The notes under the pieces are model-generated. The model was not told the DNA's origin, did no database searches, and saw nothing but the letters and a program-made list of their open reading frames with translations. Below are positions 16,302 through 24,571 of a stretch of DNA of 64,000 bases, in pieces (within the stretch, counting starts at the first letter, position 1; the number at the start of each line of letters is the position of its first letter). Location of the stretch: contig NZ_JAEKJA010000001.1 in assembly GCF_016411865.1 (NCBI RefSeq), positions 248,001 to 312,000 of the forward strand. The letters run 5' to 3'. The translations under genes and the position numbers were made by a program. Source of the DNA: Acuticoccus mangrovi. GTDB taxonomy: Bacteria; Pseudomonadota; Alphaproteobacteria; Rhizobiales; Amorphaceae.

Positions 16302-16377
16302 CATGTAGCAACACCCATCGGCGACAGCGCGCACCATGCGTTTACGCCGCAACAACGGAAAGAAGGGAGGTGCGCGC

Positions 16378-17079
16378 GTGACAGCTGGAGGCCTCAGACA
16401 AAGGCATAAACAGCGGCGGCTTCAGGAGGTCCTCGACGCGGCGGCGGTCCTGTTCAACGAACAGGGCTACGAGGCGACGAGGATCGAGGCGATCGCCACC
16501 TCCGCGTCGGTCGCGCCGGCGACCGTCTACAACTACTTCGCGACCAAGTCGAACCTTCTGATGCAGCTCGCATTGCGCCACGTGCGCTCGGCGCTGCCGG
16601 CCCGGCGGGCCTATCTGCAGAACCTGCCCGACGACATTCTGACCGGTGTGCTGGGCTTCGAGCGCCTGCTGGCCGAGCAGGCGACGCGCCACCTGTCGCG
16701 CGAGTGCTGGCGCGTCATCCTGTCGGCGCAGCACCTTGAGCCTGGCGGCAGGGCGAGCCGCACCGGGGCGCGCCTCAACAACCTCATCAAGCGGCATTAT
16801 CTGCGCTTGCTGTCGACCTATCGCGACCGCGGCGTGCTGCGCTCCGACGTCGACATTCCGGCCCTCTCCAACCTCATCGTCGGCATCACCACGCAGGACT
16901 TCAGCACCTTCGTCGCCTCCGAGGACAGCACCCTCGAGGACCTCCTCCTGATGGGGGTGCCGCACATCCGCCTGATCCTCGAAGGCCTCGTCACGACGCC
17001 GCTGATCGTCGGCTCCGCCGTCGGCACGGAGACCCGGCCGCCGCTGCCGAACAATATTGGAGTTCGCTCCAGTTTCTGA
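16378..17079 (+). CDS. TetR-family transcriptional regulator
   Basis: The GTG at 16378, 7 bases after AAGGGAGG (16363-16370), is a far better start than the ATG at 16336. The 233-residue protein has a TetR helix-turn-helix near residues 10-60 (VLDAAAVLFNEQGYEATRIE, then SVAPATVYNYFATKSNLL), followed by an all-helical ligand domain. It is divergent from the deacetylase gene and probably controls it through the dyad at 16276-16299, and may also act at 14069 and 23705. A second small dyad, TGGAG-ttcg-CTCCA at 17058-17071, lies in its own last codons. Confidence 0.9.
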   Translation: MTAGGLRQRHKQRRLQEVLDAAAVLFNEQGYEATRIEAIATSASVAPATVYNYFATKSNLLMQLALRHVRSALPARRAYLQNLPDDILTGVLGFERLLAEQATRHLSRECWRVILSAQHLEPGGRASRTGARLNNLIKRHYLRLLSTYRDRGVLRSDVDIPALSNLIVGITTQDFSTFVASEDSTLEDLLLMGVPHIRLILEGLVTTPLIVGSAVGTETRPPLPNNIGVRSSF

Positions 17080-17326
17080 TTGCGAGTGGGTGTGCCATCG
17101 CTACGATGGCGAGCGGGCGGGTTGCGACGTCGTGGGGACTTGTCCGTTCCGCCTCGTGAGGGTGTCCATTGTCGTCGACTGATAAGGCATCGGGCCGCGC
17201 GCAGGATACGGGCCGGGAAGGGCTCTTGCGAACCGTCCGGGGACCGTCGGCGATCCGGGACCGGAGAGGCGAAGCGCGCTCCACCCCGCCCGATCGCGCG
17301 GGTCGGCGTGAGGGGGCGATCATCGC

Positions 17327-18034
17327 GTGAGCGGCCGACTTTCGGTATCCGACGCCGTCGCCCGCCGCCGCTCGGTGCGGGCGTTCCAGGACCGCCCCGT
17401 GGATCGGACCGTCGTGGAGGCCATCATGCGCCGCGCCGCTCGCGCCCCTTCGGGCGGCAACGTCCAGCCCTGGGCGGTGCGGGTGGTGGACGGGTCCCGC
17501 CTCGCCGGGCTGCTCGCCATGATGCGCCGGCTCCGTGCCGAGGCGCCCGAGGGCGAGCCGCTCGATCCGCCGTTCCAGCCCACGGCCGGGCCGCCGCCGG
17601 AGTTCGTCCGCCGGCGCATGCGCAACGGCGAGATCCTCTATGGCGCACTCGGCATCGACCGCTCCGACACGGCGGCGCGGGCGGCCTGGAACGAAGAGAA
17701 TTTCCAGTTTTTCGGGGCGCCGCTCGGCGTGTTCATTCTGACGCCGCGGGTGGGCAACGGCTGGCAGTGGCTCGACGTCGGCATCTACCTGCAGACGGCG
17801 CTGCTCCTCTTCGAAGAGGCCGGCCTCGGCACCTGTCCGCAGGCCGACTGGGCGATCCACGGCGAGAGCGTGGCGGCCTTCCTGGGCGCCCCCGCCGGCT
17901 ACCGCCTGATCTGCGGCATCGCCGTCGGCCACACCGACGCGAGCCGCCCCGAGAACCGGATCCGCACCGAGCGCGACGACCCGTTCGCCGACGACCCCGA
18001 TGCCGCCCCACCGCCGCGAGGAGACCCTGCATGA
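17327..18034 (+). CDS. Nitroreductase-family FMN oxidoreductase
   Basis: A 235-residue nitroreductase-fold protein with the FMN phosphate site RRSVRAF (14-20) and APSGGNVQPW (40-49), and the C-terminal GLGTCPQADW segment that lines the flavin. Such enzymes reduce nitro groups, quinones, enones or iodinated/cyclic amides using NAD(P)H. The GTG at 17327 gives an N-terminus that matches the family; AGGGGG lies before it. It heads an operon: its stop overlaps the aldolase-like start (ATGA, 18031-18034). The 247 bases upstream (17080-17326) hold no gene I can support. Confidence 0.88.
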   Translation: MSGRLSVSDAVARRRSVRAFQDRPVDRTVVEAIMRRAARAPSGGNVQPWAVRVVDGSRLAGLLAMMRRLRAEAPEGEPLDPPFQPTAGPPPEFVRRRMRNGEILYGALGIDRSDTAARAAWNEENFQFFGAPLGVFILTPRVGNGWQWLDVGIYLQTALLLFEEAGLGTCPQADWAIHGESVAAFLGAPAGYRLICGIAVGHTDASRPENRIRTERDDPFADDPDAAPPPRGDPA

Positions 18035-18810
18035 GCCGACGCCTTCCGAACACCCTGCCCGAGCCGCCTGCCCTCGATCACGTGCCGACCGAGCACGAGC
18101 TGCGCGAGGACCTCGCCGCCGCCTACCGCCTCATCGCCCTCTTCGGCATGACCGACCTCGTGTTCACCCACCTCTCGGTGCGCGTGCCGGGGGAGGGGCA
18201 CCGCTTCCTGGTCAATCCCTACGGGCTGCTCTTTGAGGAGATCACGGCGAGCTCGCTGGTGCTCGTCGACGCCGACGGCGAGCCGGCCCAGCCCACCTCC
18301 TGGCCGGTGAACCCGGCGGGCTTCGTGATCCACTCCGCCGTCCACCGCGGCCGCGACGATGCGGCCTGCGTGATGCACACCCACACGCAGGCCGGCATGA
18401 CGGTGGCGGCCCAGGCCGGCGGCCTGCTGCCGCTCAACCAGCTCAGCATGGAGTTCGTCTCCGACATCGCAGTGCACGACTATGAGGGGATCGCCGCCGA
18501 CGACAATCTGTCGGAGCGCGAGCGCCTGGTGCGCGACCTCGGCGACAAGTCCTGCCTCATCCTGCGCAATCACGGCCTCCTCACGGTGGGCCGCACCGTC
18601 GCCGAGGCGTTCTACTGCATGTATTATCTGGAACAGGCGTGCCGTTTGCAGCTGTCGGCGCAGGCGAGTGGGGTAGAGTTGTCGATGCCCTCGCCCGAGG
18701 TCGTGGCGCGGACGTCCGCCCAGTTCACCGCCAGCGCCAATCGCGGGTGGCTGCCCTGGCAGGCGCTGCGCCGCAAGCTCGACCGTGAGCAGCCGGACTA
18801 TCGCGACTGA
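18031..18810 (+). CDS. Class II aldolase/adducin-family protein (copy 1)
   Basis: A 259-residue class II aldolase fold: NPYG (62-65), zinc ligands His116 and His118 in MHTHT and a third His181 in RNHGLLTVG. In true fuculose-phosphate aldolases a catalytic Glu stands in the P-S-S-E segment; here the same place reads NPAGFVIH, as in adducin-like members, so retro-aldol cleavage is not assured, and decarboxylation or epimerisation is possible. It is closely similar along its whole length to the protein encoded at 56750-57493. Translation is coupled to the nitroreductase gene by ATGA, and the TPP enzyme follows 11 bases later. Confidence 0.88.
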   Translation: MSRRLPNTLPEPPALDHVPTEHELREDLAAAYRLIALFGMTDLVFTHLSVRVPGEGHRFLVNPYGLLFEEITASSLVLVDADGEPAQPTSWPVNPAGFVIHSAVHRGRDDAACVMHTHTQAGMTVAAQAGGLLPLNQLSMEFVSDIAVHDYEGIAADDNLSERERLVRDLGDKSCLILRNHGLLTVGRTVAEAFYCMYYLEQACRLQLSAQASGVELSMPSPEVVARTSAQFTASANRGWLPWQALRRKLDREQPDYRD

Positions 18811-18821
18811 CGGGACCCTTC

Positions 18822-20450
18822 ATGACATCAACTACGAACGCCGCCGCCACCGGCGGCGAGATCGCCGTCGAAAGCCTCATCGCGAACGGGGTCGACACCC
18901 TGTTCGGGCTTCCCGGCGTGCAGCTCGACCATCTCTTCAACGCCCTCCACGGCGCACAGCAGCGGCTCAAGGTGATCCACGCCCGCCACGAGCAGGGGGC
19001 GGCCTATATGGCACTCGGCTACGCCCTCGCTTCGGGCCGCGTCGGCGCCTACGCGGTGGTGCCGGGGCCGGGCTTCCTCAACACCGCGGCGGCGCTCTCG
19101 ACCGCCTATGCGACCCACGCGCCGGTGCTCGCGATCATCGGGCAGATCATGTCGGGCGCCATCGGCAAGGGCGGCGGCGAGCTGCACGAGCTTCCCGACC
19201 AGGGCGCGATCCTCGCCGGCCTCACCCGCTGGAGCGGCATCGCCAGGACGCCGGCCGACGTCGCCGGGGTGATGGCGGGCGCCTTCGCCGCGCTCGAGGC
19301 GGGACGCGCGCCGGCGGGCGTGGAGCTCCCGGCCGACGTGCTGCGCGACGAGACCGACAGCGAGCCTACGGCGCCGGTGCCCGTCACGGCTCCGCGTCAG
19401 CCGGAAGCGGTCGACGTCGAGGCGGCCGTCGACCTCCTCAAGAGCGCCGAGGCACCGCTCATCTGGATCGGTTCCGGCGCGCTCGAGGCGGGCGATCTCG
19501 TGGCCCTCCTCGCCGAGCGGCTCGGGGCCGGCGTCGGCTGCCGCCTCCAGGCGCGCGGCGTCGTTCCCGATTCCAGTGACTGGGCCGTCGGTATGCTCGA
19601 CGGCAAGACGCTGTGGCACGAGGCGGACGTGATCCTCGCCGTCGGCACGCGGCTCCACGAGCAGCGCAAGCGCTGGGGTCTGCGGCCCGATCAGGAGGTC
19701 ATCCGCATCGACACCGACGCCGCCCAGTTCACCCGCGGCACGCCGCCGAGTGTCGCCCTCCATGCGGACGCTCGGGTTGCGCTGCTTGCCATCCTCTCCG
19801 GTCTCGGGGCGGGCAACGCGCGCCGCGTCGCGACCCGGCGGGCCCGGGTCGCCGAGGCGAAGGCGGAGAAGAAGGCCGCCTTCGAGATGACGCTCGCGCC
19901 GCAAATGGCCTACATCCGGGCGATCCGGGCCGCGCTGCCGCCCGATTCGGTGGTGGTGTGCGACTACACCCAGATCGGCTACGTGGCGACGGCGGCGCTG
20001 CCGGTCGAAGCACCGCGCCGCATCATCACGCCGGGCTATCAGGGCACGCTCGGCTTCGGCTACGCCACGGCGCTCGGCGCCAAGGTGGCCCGGCCCGACG
20101 TGCCCGTGGTAGCGCTCTGCGGCGATGGCGGCTTCCTGTTCAGCGCGACCGAGCTCGCCACCGCCGTGCAGTTCGGCATTCCCGCGGTGGGCGTGGTGTT
20201 CGCCGACGGAGCTTATGGCAACGTGCGTCGCATGCAGGACGAACAGCACGGCGGCAAGCTGATCTCCTCCGATCTCAGCAATCCCGATTTCGTGCGTTTT
20301 GCCGAGAGCTTCGGTGCCGAGGCGCGACGCACCGAGGGGCCGGAGGGTCTCGGCGAGGCGTTGCGGTGGGCGATCGGCCGGCCGGGTCCCACCATCATCG
20401 AGGTGGCGATGCCGCGGGTGCCGAGCCCATGGCGCCTGCTGGAGCCCTGA
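18822..20450 (+). CDS. Thiamine-diphosphate-dependent enzyme, acetolactate synthase-like large subunit
   Basis: A 542-residue three-domain TPP enzyme: the catalytic Glu57 in ARHEQGAAYMALGYA, a central Rossmann-type domain, and the cofactor motif GDGGF at 434-438 followed by FADGAYGNV. The Asn-Asn that usually ends the TPP motif reads Ala461-Asp462, an unusual change. No small regulatory subunit follows, so this is not biosynthetic IlvB; decarboxylation of a 2-oxo acid or carboligation in the pathway with the nitroreductase and aldolase-like protein is more likely. It is cytosolic and ends the operon. Confidence 0.88.
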   Translation: MTSTTNAAATGGEIAVESLIANGVDTLFGLPGVQLDHLFNALHGAQQRLKVIHARHEQGAAYMALGYALASGRVGAYAVVPGPGFLNTAAALSTAYATHAPVLAIIGQIMSGAIGKGGGELHELPDQGAILAGLTRWSGIARTPADVAGVMAGAFAALEAGRAPAGVELPADVLRDETDSEPTAPVPVTAPRQPEAVDVEAAVDLLKSAEAPLIWIGSGALEAGDLVALLAERLGAGVGCRLQARGVVPDSSDWAVGMLDGKTLWHEADVILAVGTRLHEQRKRWGLRPDQEVIRIDTDAAQFTRGTPPSVALHADARVALLAILSGLGAGNARRVATRRARVAEAKAEKKAAFEMTLAPQMAYIRAIRAALPPDSVVVCDYTQIGYVATAALPVEAPRRIITPGYQGTLGFGYATALGAKVARPDVPVVALCGDGGFLFSATELATAVQFGIPAVGVVFADGAYGNVRRMQDEQHGGKLISSDLSNPDFVRFAESFGAEARRTEGPEGLGEALRWAIGRPGPTIIEVAMPRVPSPWRLLEP

Positions 20451-20471
20451 GGGTACCGGAAACGGCCGGCG

Positions 20472-21506
20472 TCAGGGGCGGTCTGCGTCCGGCGCGGCCT
20501 CAGCCTCAGCCTCAGCCTCCGAGGCGGTGGCGGCGAGGGCGACCGTGGTGACTGGGGCGACGGGGGCCGCCCGATCGAGCGGGCTCGGCGGGCGGCGCCG
20601 TTCCGCCGTCACCACCGCGAGGCCGGAGGCGATGACGAGGCTCGCCCCGAGCCACACCGTGAGGGTGGGCGTCTCGGCAAAGAACAGCCATCCGAGCACG
20701 AAGCCGCTGACGAGGGCGCCATATTCGAGGGCGGCGAGGGTGGTGGCGGAGATGCGCCGGGCGGCGGCGTAGATCGCATATTGTCCCGCTCCGCCCGCGA
20801 TGCCGGCGAGGGCGAGGCCCAGCGTCTGCGCCCCGTTGGCCTGCCAGCCGACGACGAGCGCCACCGTCCCGGTCGCGACGGCGAACACGGCGTTCGCCAC
20901 CGTCACCTGCACCAGCGCGCTCTCGCCGACGGCGATCACCCGTAGCATGATGGTGGTGACGGCCCAGAATGCCGCCGCGAGGATGCCGAGACCGGCGGCG
21001 GCGGACATGTCGAGCCGGGCGGCACCGCTCGCGAGCGCCACCCCGGCGAAGCCCACCACGATGCCGATCCAGTGCGCACGTCCTGCCCTCTCGCCGAGCA
21101 ACGGCCCCGCCATCAGCGCCACGAGCACAGGGGAGAAGAAGTAGAGGGTGATCCCCTGGGCGAGCGGAAGGTCGCGCAGGGCGAGATAGAAGAGGCCCCA
21201 CGCCGCGAGGTTGACGAGCGAGCGCACGAGCATCGCCGGCAGGCTCCGCGCGACCGGCAGACGGCGCAGCAGCGGTCCGCGACCGATGGCGGCGGCGAGG
21301 AGCAACACCGTCAGGCTGCGCACCAGGAGCACCTGCCAGACGGGCAGCACGGCGACATAGTCTTTGGCGAGCGCATCCTGAAGCGGCAGCAGGATGTTGG
21401 CGGCAAAGATCAGCGCGACGCCGACCCAGAGGCCCACCTCGCCCCCTCCGGCCGACCGCGCTCCCGCGAGGGGAGCCGAGCGCGCTGGCGAATGTGCCGA
21501 TCCCAC
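20472..21506 (-). CDS. DMT-superfamily transporter (EamA), copy 1
   Basis: A 344-residue inner-membrane protein with ten hydrophobic segments in two EamA repeats (GVALIFAANILLPLQDALAK first). EamA proteins mostly export metabolites or amino acids. I chose the GTG at 21506, preceded by AAAGAG, which keeps the gene clear of the upstream stop at 21580; the longest frame starts at 21605 inside the next gene. The C-terminus is an unusual Glu/Ala tail made by a GCCTCA hexamer repeat. It is the last gene of a minus-strand run with a second DMT protein and the amidinotransferase-like enzyme. Confidence 0.85.
   Translation of the reverse strand: MGSAHSPARSAPLAGARSAGGGEVGLWVGVALIFAANILLPLQDALAKDYVAVLPVWQVLLVRSLTVLLLAAAIGRGPLLRRLPVARSLPAMLVRSLVNLAAWGLFYLALRDLPLAQGITLYFFSPVLVALMAGPLLGERAGRAHWIGIVVGFAGVALASGAARLDMSAAAGLGILAAAFWAVTTIMLRVIAVGESALVQVTVANAVFAVATGTVALVVGWQANGAQTLGLALAGIAGGAGQYAIYAAARRISATTLAALEYGALVSGFVLGWLFFAETPTLTVWLGASLVIASGLAVVTAERRRPPSPLDRAAPVAPVTTVALAATASEAEAEAEAAPDADRP
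20497..20520. repeat. GCCTCA hexamer repeat in the end of a DMT transporter gene
   Basis: Three GCCTCA units plus GCCTCC in direct array encode the alternating Glu-Ala tail of the transporter. Six-base units keep the frame, so copy-number change would only lengthen or shorten the tail. Confidence 0.8.
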
Positions 21507-21579
21507 CGATAGCTCTTTCCGTGGTCCTGTTGGCGCATCGTGCGGGCGGCGAACCGCGCGCACGTCGCCCGAATGGACG

Positions 21580-22548
21580 TCAGCCGCGGATCGCGCCCTG
21601 GCCACGCACCCGCCGCGCCTTCAGCCAGCGCCGCACATGGAGCTGGCCGATGCCGGCGAGCACGAAGAGGGCGCCGGCGAGCTGCAGCGGCGTCGGCACA
21701 TAGCCGAGCGCCGACGAGATCGCCATCGCGACGAGGGGGGCGATGTTGAAGTAGAGGCCGGCCGTCGCCACTCCGAGCCGGCTCACCCCGCTGTGCCACA
21801 GCATGATGCCGAGACAGGTGGAGGTGAGCACCAGCCACAGAAGCAGGATGTTGAGGTAGAGCGGCGGCACCTGTGCCGGCAGCCGCGTCGCGCCGAGGGC
21901 CCACAGCACCAGGAAGATGCCGATGAGGAAGGGCGCGGCCGTGATCATCGTCCACGTGGTGAGACGCAGCTCGTGATAGTGCGGCAGCCAGCGGCGGCAC
22001 TGCAGGCTGTACCAGGCCCAGCAGGCGCTGCCGAAGATCAGGAAGATCTCGCCGCCTTTCACCGTCATCGCCTCGCCCATGAGGGCCGGGGTGGCGAGGA
22101 GGAGGCCGCCGGGGATGACGAGGCAGAGCGCCGTTCCGATGCCCGAGGGCACGGGTTCGCCGTAGAGGAAGCGGGCGATCGCCGTATAGGTGAGGGGGGA
22201 GGCGGTCTGCACCACGATCGCCGTCACCGGGTTCGAGTGGGCGAGACCATAGGCGTAGCAGGTGATGAGCCCGCCCATCCCGATGATGCCGAGGGCGGCG
22301 AGTTTGGGCACCTCGGCCCAGGTCGGCACCATGGGGCTGCCGCGGAAGGCGAGGAGCACGAGCATCATGAACGGGGCCGCCACCACGTAGCGCGCCGCCG
22401 ACAGGGCGAACGGGTCCCATACCTGGAGGAGGAGCACGAAGCTCGGCGTCATCTGCCCCCAGAACACCATGGTGACGAGCAGGCGCAGGTGGGCACTCGC
22501 CTCGGCGGCGGGAGCCGGCGAGGCGCTGGACGGGGTCGCCGCGACCAC
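21580..22548 (-). CDS. DMT-superfamily transporter (EamA), copy 2
   Basis: A 322-residue membrane protein with about ten hydrophobic segments and the EamA signature layout (RLLVTMVFWGQMTPSFVLLL at the first helix, LARFLYGEPVPSGIG at the end of the first half). Start is GTG at 22548, which shares its G with the TAG stop of the amidinotransferase-like gene, so translation is coupled. Probable role: export of the product or by-product of that enzyme. It differs clearly in sequence from copy 1, so they are not a recent duplication. Confidence 0.88.
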   Translation of the reverse strand: MVAATPSSASPAPAAEASAHLRLLVTMVFWGQMTPSFVLLLQVWDPFALSAARYVVAAPFMMLVLLAFRGSPMVPTWAEVPKLAALGIIGMGGLITCYAYGLAHSNPVTAIVVQTASPLTYTAIARFLYGEPVPSGIGTALCLVIPGGLLLATPALMGEAMTVKGGEIFLIFGSACWAWYSLQCRRWLPHYHELRLTTWTMITAAPFLIGIFLVLWALGATRLPAQVPPLYLNILLLWLVLTSTCLGIMLWHSGVSRLGVATAGLYFNIAPLVAMAISSALGYVPTPLQLAGALFVLAGIGQLHVRRWLKARRVRGQGAIRG

Positions 22549-23555
22549 TAGACGGGGTCGCGGACGAGGGGCGAGGTGGAGCAGTGAATACCGCCGCCGC
22601 CCGAATAGACCTTGTCGTAGGGCACCGACACGATGTCGATGCCGATCTTGTCGAGCTTGTCCATGGTGCGGGGGCTCACGCCGTCGGCCATCAGCACCCG
22701 GCCGGGAGCGACGGCGAGGCAGTTGATCGTCCAGACCGGATCCTCGTGGTGCACCTCCACCGTGCGGATGCCCATCTCCTTCAGCCGCTCCAGGAACACG
22801 AAGGGGAGCTGCGTCGGATTGATGATCGCGGTGTCGACGTCGATCATCACGAACGCGCCGTCGATGTGGAGGCGATAGCCGGTGAGGTAGACGCGGATGA
22901 GCTCCACCCCCTGCCAGCGCAACACCTCCTCGATCTGGTCGGCGCCCGCGTCGTTGACGCGCGAGGAGATCCCGATCACCGCGGTCTTGTCGTTGATCCA
23001 GGCGAAGGAGCCGCCTTCCATGATCGCGTTGCCGTGGATGGTGCGCAGCACCGGGCAGCCGAGATTGGCGAGGGTGCGGGTGACGGGCAGCTCCTCGCCG
23101 CGGCGGATCGGCGGGCCCATGCGGGTGACGATCGCGCCGCCCTTCACCCCGATGCAGCTGTCGCGAGTGTAGCAGGTCTTCATGCGGCCCTTGGCGGGTC
23201 CGTCGATCATCACGACCTTCACGCCCTCGGCCTCGAGCGCTTTGACGAGTCCGTCGTGCTGGGCCTGCATCGCCTCGAGATCCGGCGCCTCGTTGCCGCG
23301 CCAGTACCAGCCTTCGGCCGGATCGCCGAAGGCGCCGACGTCGGCAATCCGCTTGGACGGGTCGACGATCTTCACCTCGTCGCCGGGGCGGTGCATCAGC
23401 ACGACGCGCAGCTTGCCGACGTCGTTGGGGCAGCCCCAGGTCCGACCCCAGACGAAGGCCTGCTGCTCGTCGCTCTCGAACGGGGGCTCCGGCTCGGACT
23501 TGAAGATCTTGATGAGCTGATTGTAGCGGTATTCACCCTCGGTCATCACCGACAT
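22548..23555 (-). CDS. Amidinotransferase/arginine-deiminase-superfamily enzyme
   Basis: A 335-residue enzyme of the guanidine-modifying (GME) superfamily: Arg131-Asp132 (TRDSC), EGGSF (180-184), the catalytic His230 (LHIDGAF) and the nucleophile Cys325 in GGGGIHCSTSPLVRDP. The reaction passes through an amidino-cysteine and yields either transfer of an amidino group or hydrolysis. Length and the HCSTxPL end resemble glycine amidinotransferases and related scaffold enzymes more than arginine deiminases, but water or an amine acceptor cannot be told apart. It is the first gene of an operon with two DMT exporters, preceded by a region rich in inverted repeats (23635-23716). Confidence 0.88.
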   Translation of the reverse strand: MSVMTEGEYRYNQLIKIFKSEPEPPFESDEQQAFVWGRTWGCPNDVGKLRVVLMHRPGDEVKIVDPSKRIADVGAFGDPAEGWYWRGNEAPDLEAMQAQHDGLVKALEAEGVKVVMIDGPAKGRMKTCYTRDSCIGVKGGAIVTRMGPPIRRGEELPVTRTLANLGCPVLRTIHGNAIMEGGSFAWINDKTAVIGISSRVNDAGADQIEEVLRWQGVELIRVYLTGYRLHIDGAFVMIDVDTAIINPTQLPFVFLERLKEMGIRTVEVHHEDPVWTINCLAVAPGRVLMADGVSPRTMDKLDKIGIDIVSVPYDKVYSGGGGIHCSTSPLVRDPV

Positions 23556-23634
23556 GGGCTCAGTCTTTCTCTAATTTCGCCCGGGCACGACGTCGCCACC
23601 CCGGCGCACCGGAGGCCCGCCCCGGCGGGTCCGG

Positions 23635-23716
23635 CCAAAGCATAAATCTTTGGTCCGGACAATAGACCCTTTGCGCAGCACGGGGGAGCCCTGCGCAAAA
23701 GAAAATTGGAGTTGAC
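23635..23716. promoter_or_regulatory. Palindrome-rich control region upstream of the amidinotransferase-like operon
   Basis: The region holds CCAAAG-cataaat-CTTTGG (23635-23653), GTCCGGAC (23653-23660), TTTGCGCAG with CTGCGCAAA around a 12-base loop (23670-23699), and the motif ATTGGAGTTGAC (23705-23716). It separates the end of the polyamine-type ABC operon from the start at 23555, both on the minus strand. The 9-bp stem could act as terminator for the ABC operon, the others as operators. The 221-base gap encodes no protein I can support. Confidence 0.55.
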
Positions 23717-23776
23717 TATATTCTATGCAGCCGCGCCGGGAGGGTGGGCCGGGCGGCGACGCGCCCGGCCGCTCGC

Positions 23777-24571
23777 TCAGCGCTTGGCGCCGCGCAGGCC
23801 CCGCCAGCTCATCTGGACGAGCAGGATGACGAGGGTGACGCCGATGAGCAGCGAAGCCACCGCGGCGACGGTGGGGTCGACATTCTCGTTGATGCCGTCC
23901 CAGATCGCCTTCGGCAGCAGGTAGATGTTGCGGCTCGTGATGAAGAGCAGCACGACGATCTCGTCCCACGAGATGATGAAGGCGAAGATCGCGCCCGACA
24001 GGATGCCCGGCATCACCAGCGGCACCAGCACCCAGCGCACCGTCTTCGACATGTCGGCGCCGAGCGATCGCGCGGCCTGTTCGAGCCGCAGGTCGATGTT
24101 GGCGAGCGAGGCCGAGACCGTGATCACCACGTAGGGGAGGCCGATGATGGTGTGGGAGAGGATGACGCCGGCGTAGGTGTCGATCAGCCCGAGGTCGATC
24201 CACGTGCGGTAGAAGGCGAGGGCGTGGACGACCGAGGGAACGATGATCGGCGTCAGCATCAACAGGCGCACCCACTCGGCATATTGATTGGCGAGACGCC
24301 AGCAGCCGATCGCGCACATCGTCCCGAGGATCGTGGAGAACGTGGCGGACACCGTGCTGACGAACAGCGAGCGCAGGATCGAGTTGCGCCAGAACGGGTC
24401 GGCCACGAGGTTGGCGTAGTGCTTGAAGGAGATCGTTTCCTGCGGGAAGGAAAGGAAACGCTGGTCGGTGAAGGACACCGGCACCACCACGAGAAGCGGC
24501 AGCACCAGGAACGCCACCACCGTCCAGGCGAGGCCGAGCATGATGTAGAAGTGCCAGGAGCGGCGTTCCAT
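23777..24571 (-). CDS. ABC transporter permease, PotC-like
   Basis: A 264-residue inner-membrane permease with six hydrophobic segments and the EAA loop that docks to the ATPase, LEQAARSLGADMSKTVRWVLVP. Family members of this type (PotC/PotI) move spermidine, putrescine or related cations. The ATG at 24571 shares its A with the TGA of the preceding permease gene. The upstream part of the open frame (to 24679) is a shadow of that gene. Confidence 0.9.
   Translation of the reverse strand: MERRSWHFYIMLGLAWTVVAFLVLPLLVVVPVSFTDQRFLSFPQETISFKHYANLVADPFWRNSILRSLFVSTVSATFSTILGTMCAIGCWRLANQYAEWVRLLMLTPIIVPSVVHALAFYRTWIDLGLIDTYAGVILSHTIIGLPYVVITVSASLANIDLRLEQAARSLGADMSKTVRWVLVPLVMPGILSGAIFAFIISWDEIVVLLFITSRNIYLLPKAIWDGINENVDPTVAAVASLLIGVTLVILLVQMSWRGLRGAKR

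Noticed and set aside
16336-16377. ATG at 16336 as the TetR start
   Set aside because: The AAGGGAGG site directly before the GTG at 16378 fits better and the extra residues lack similarity to the family.
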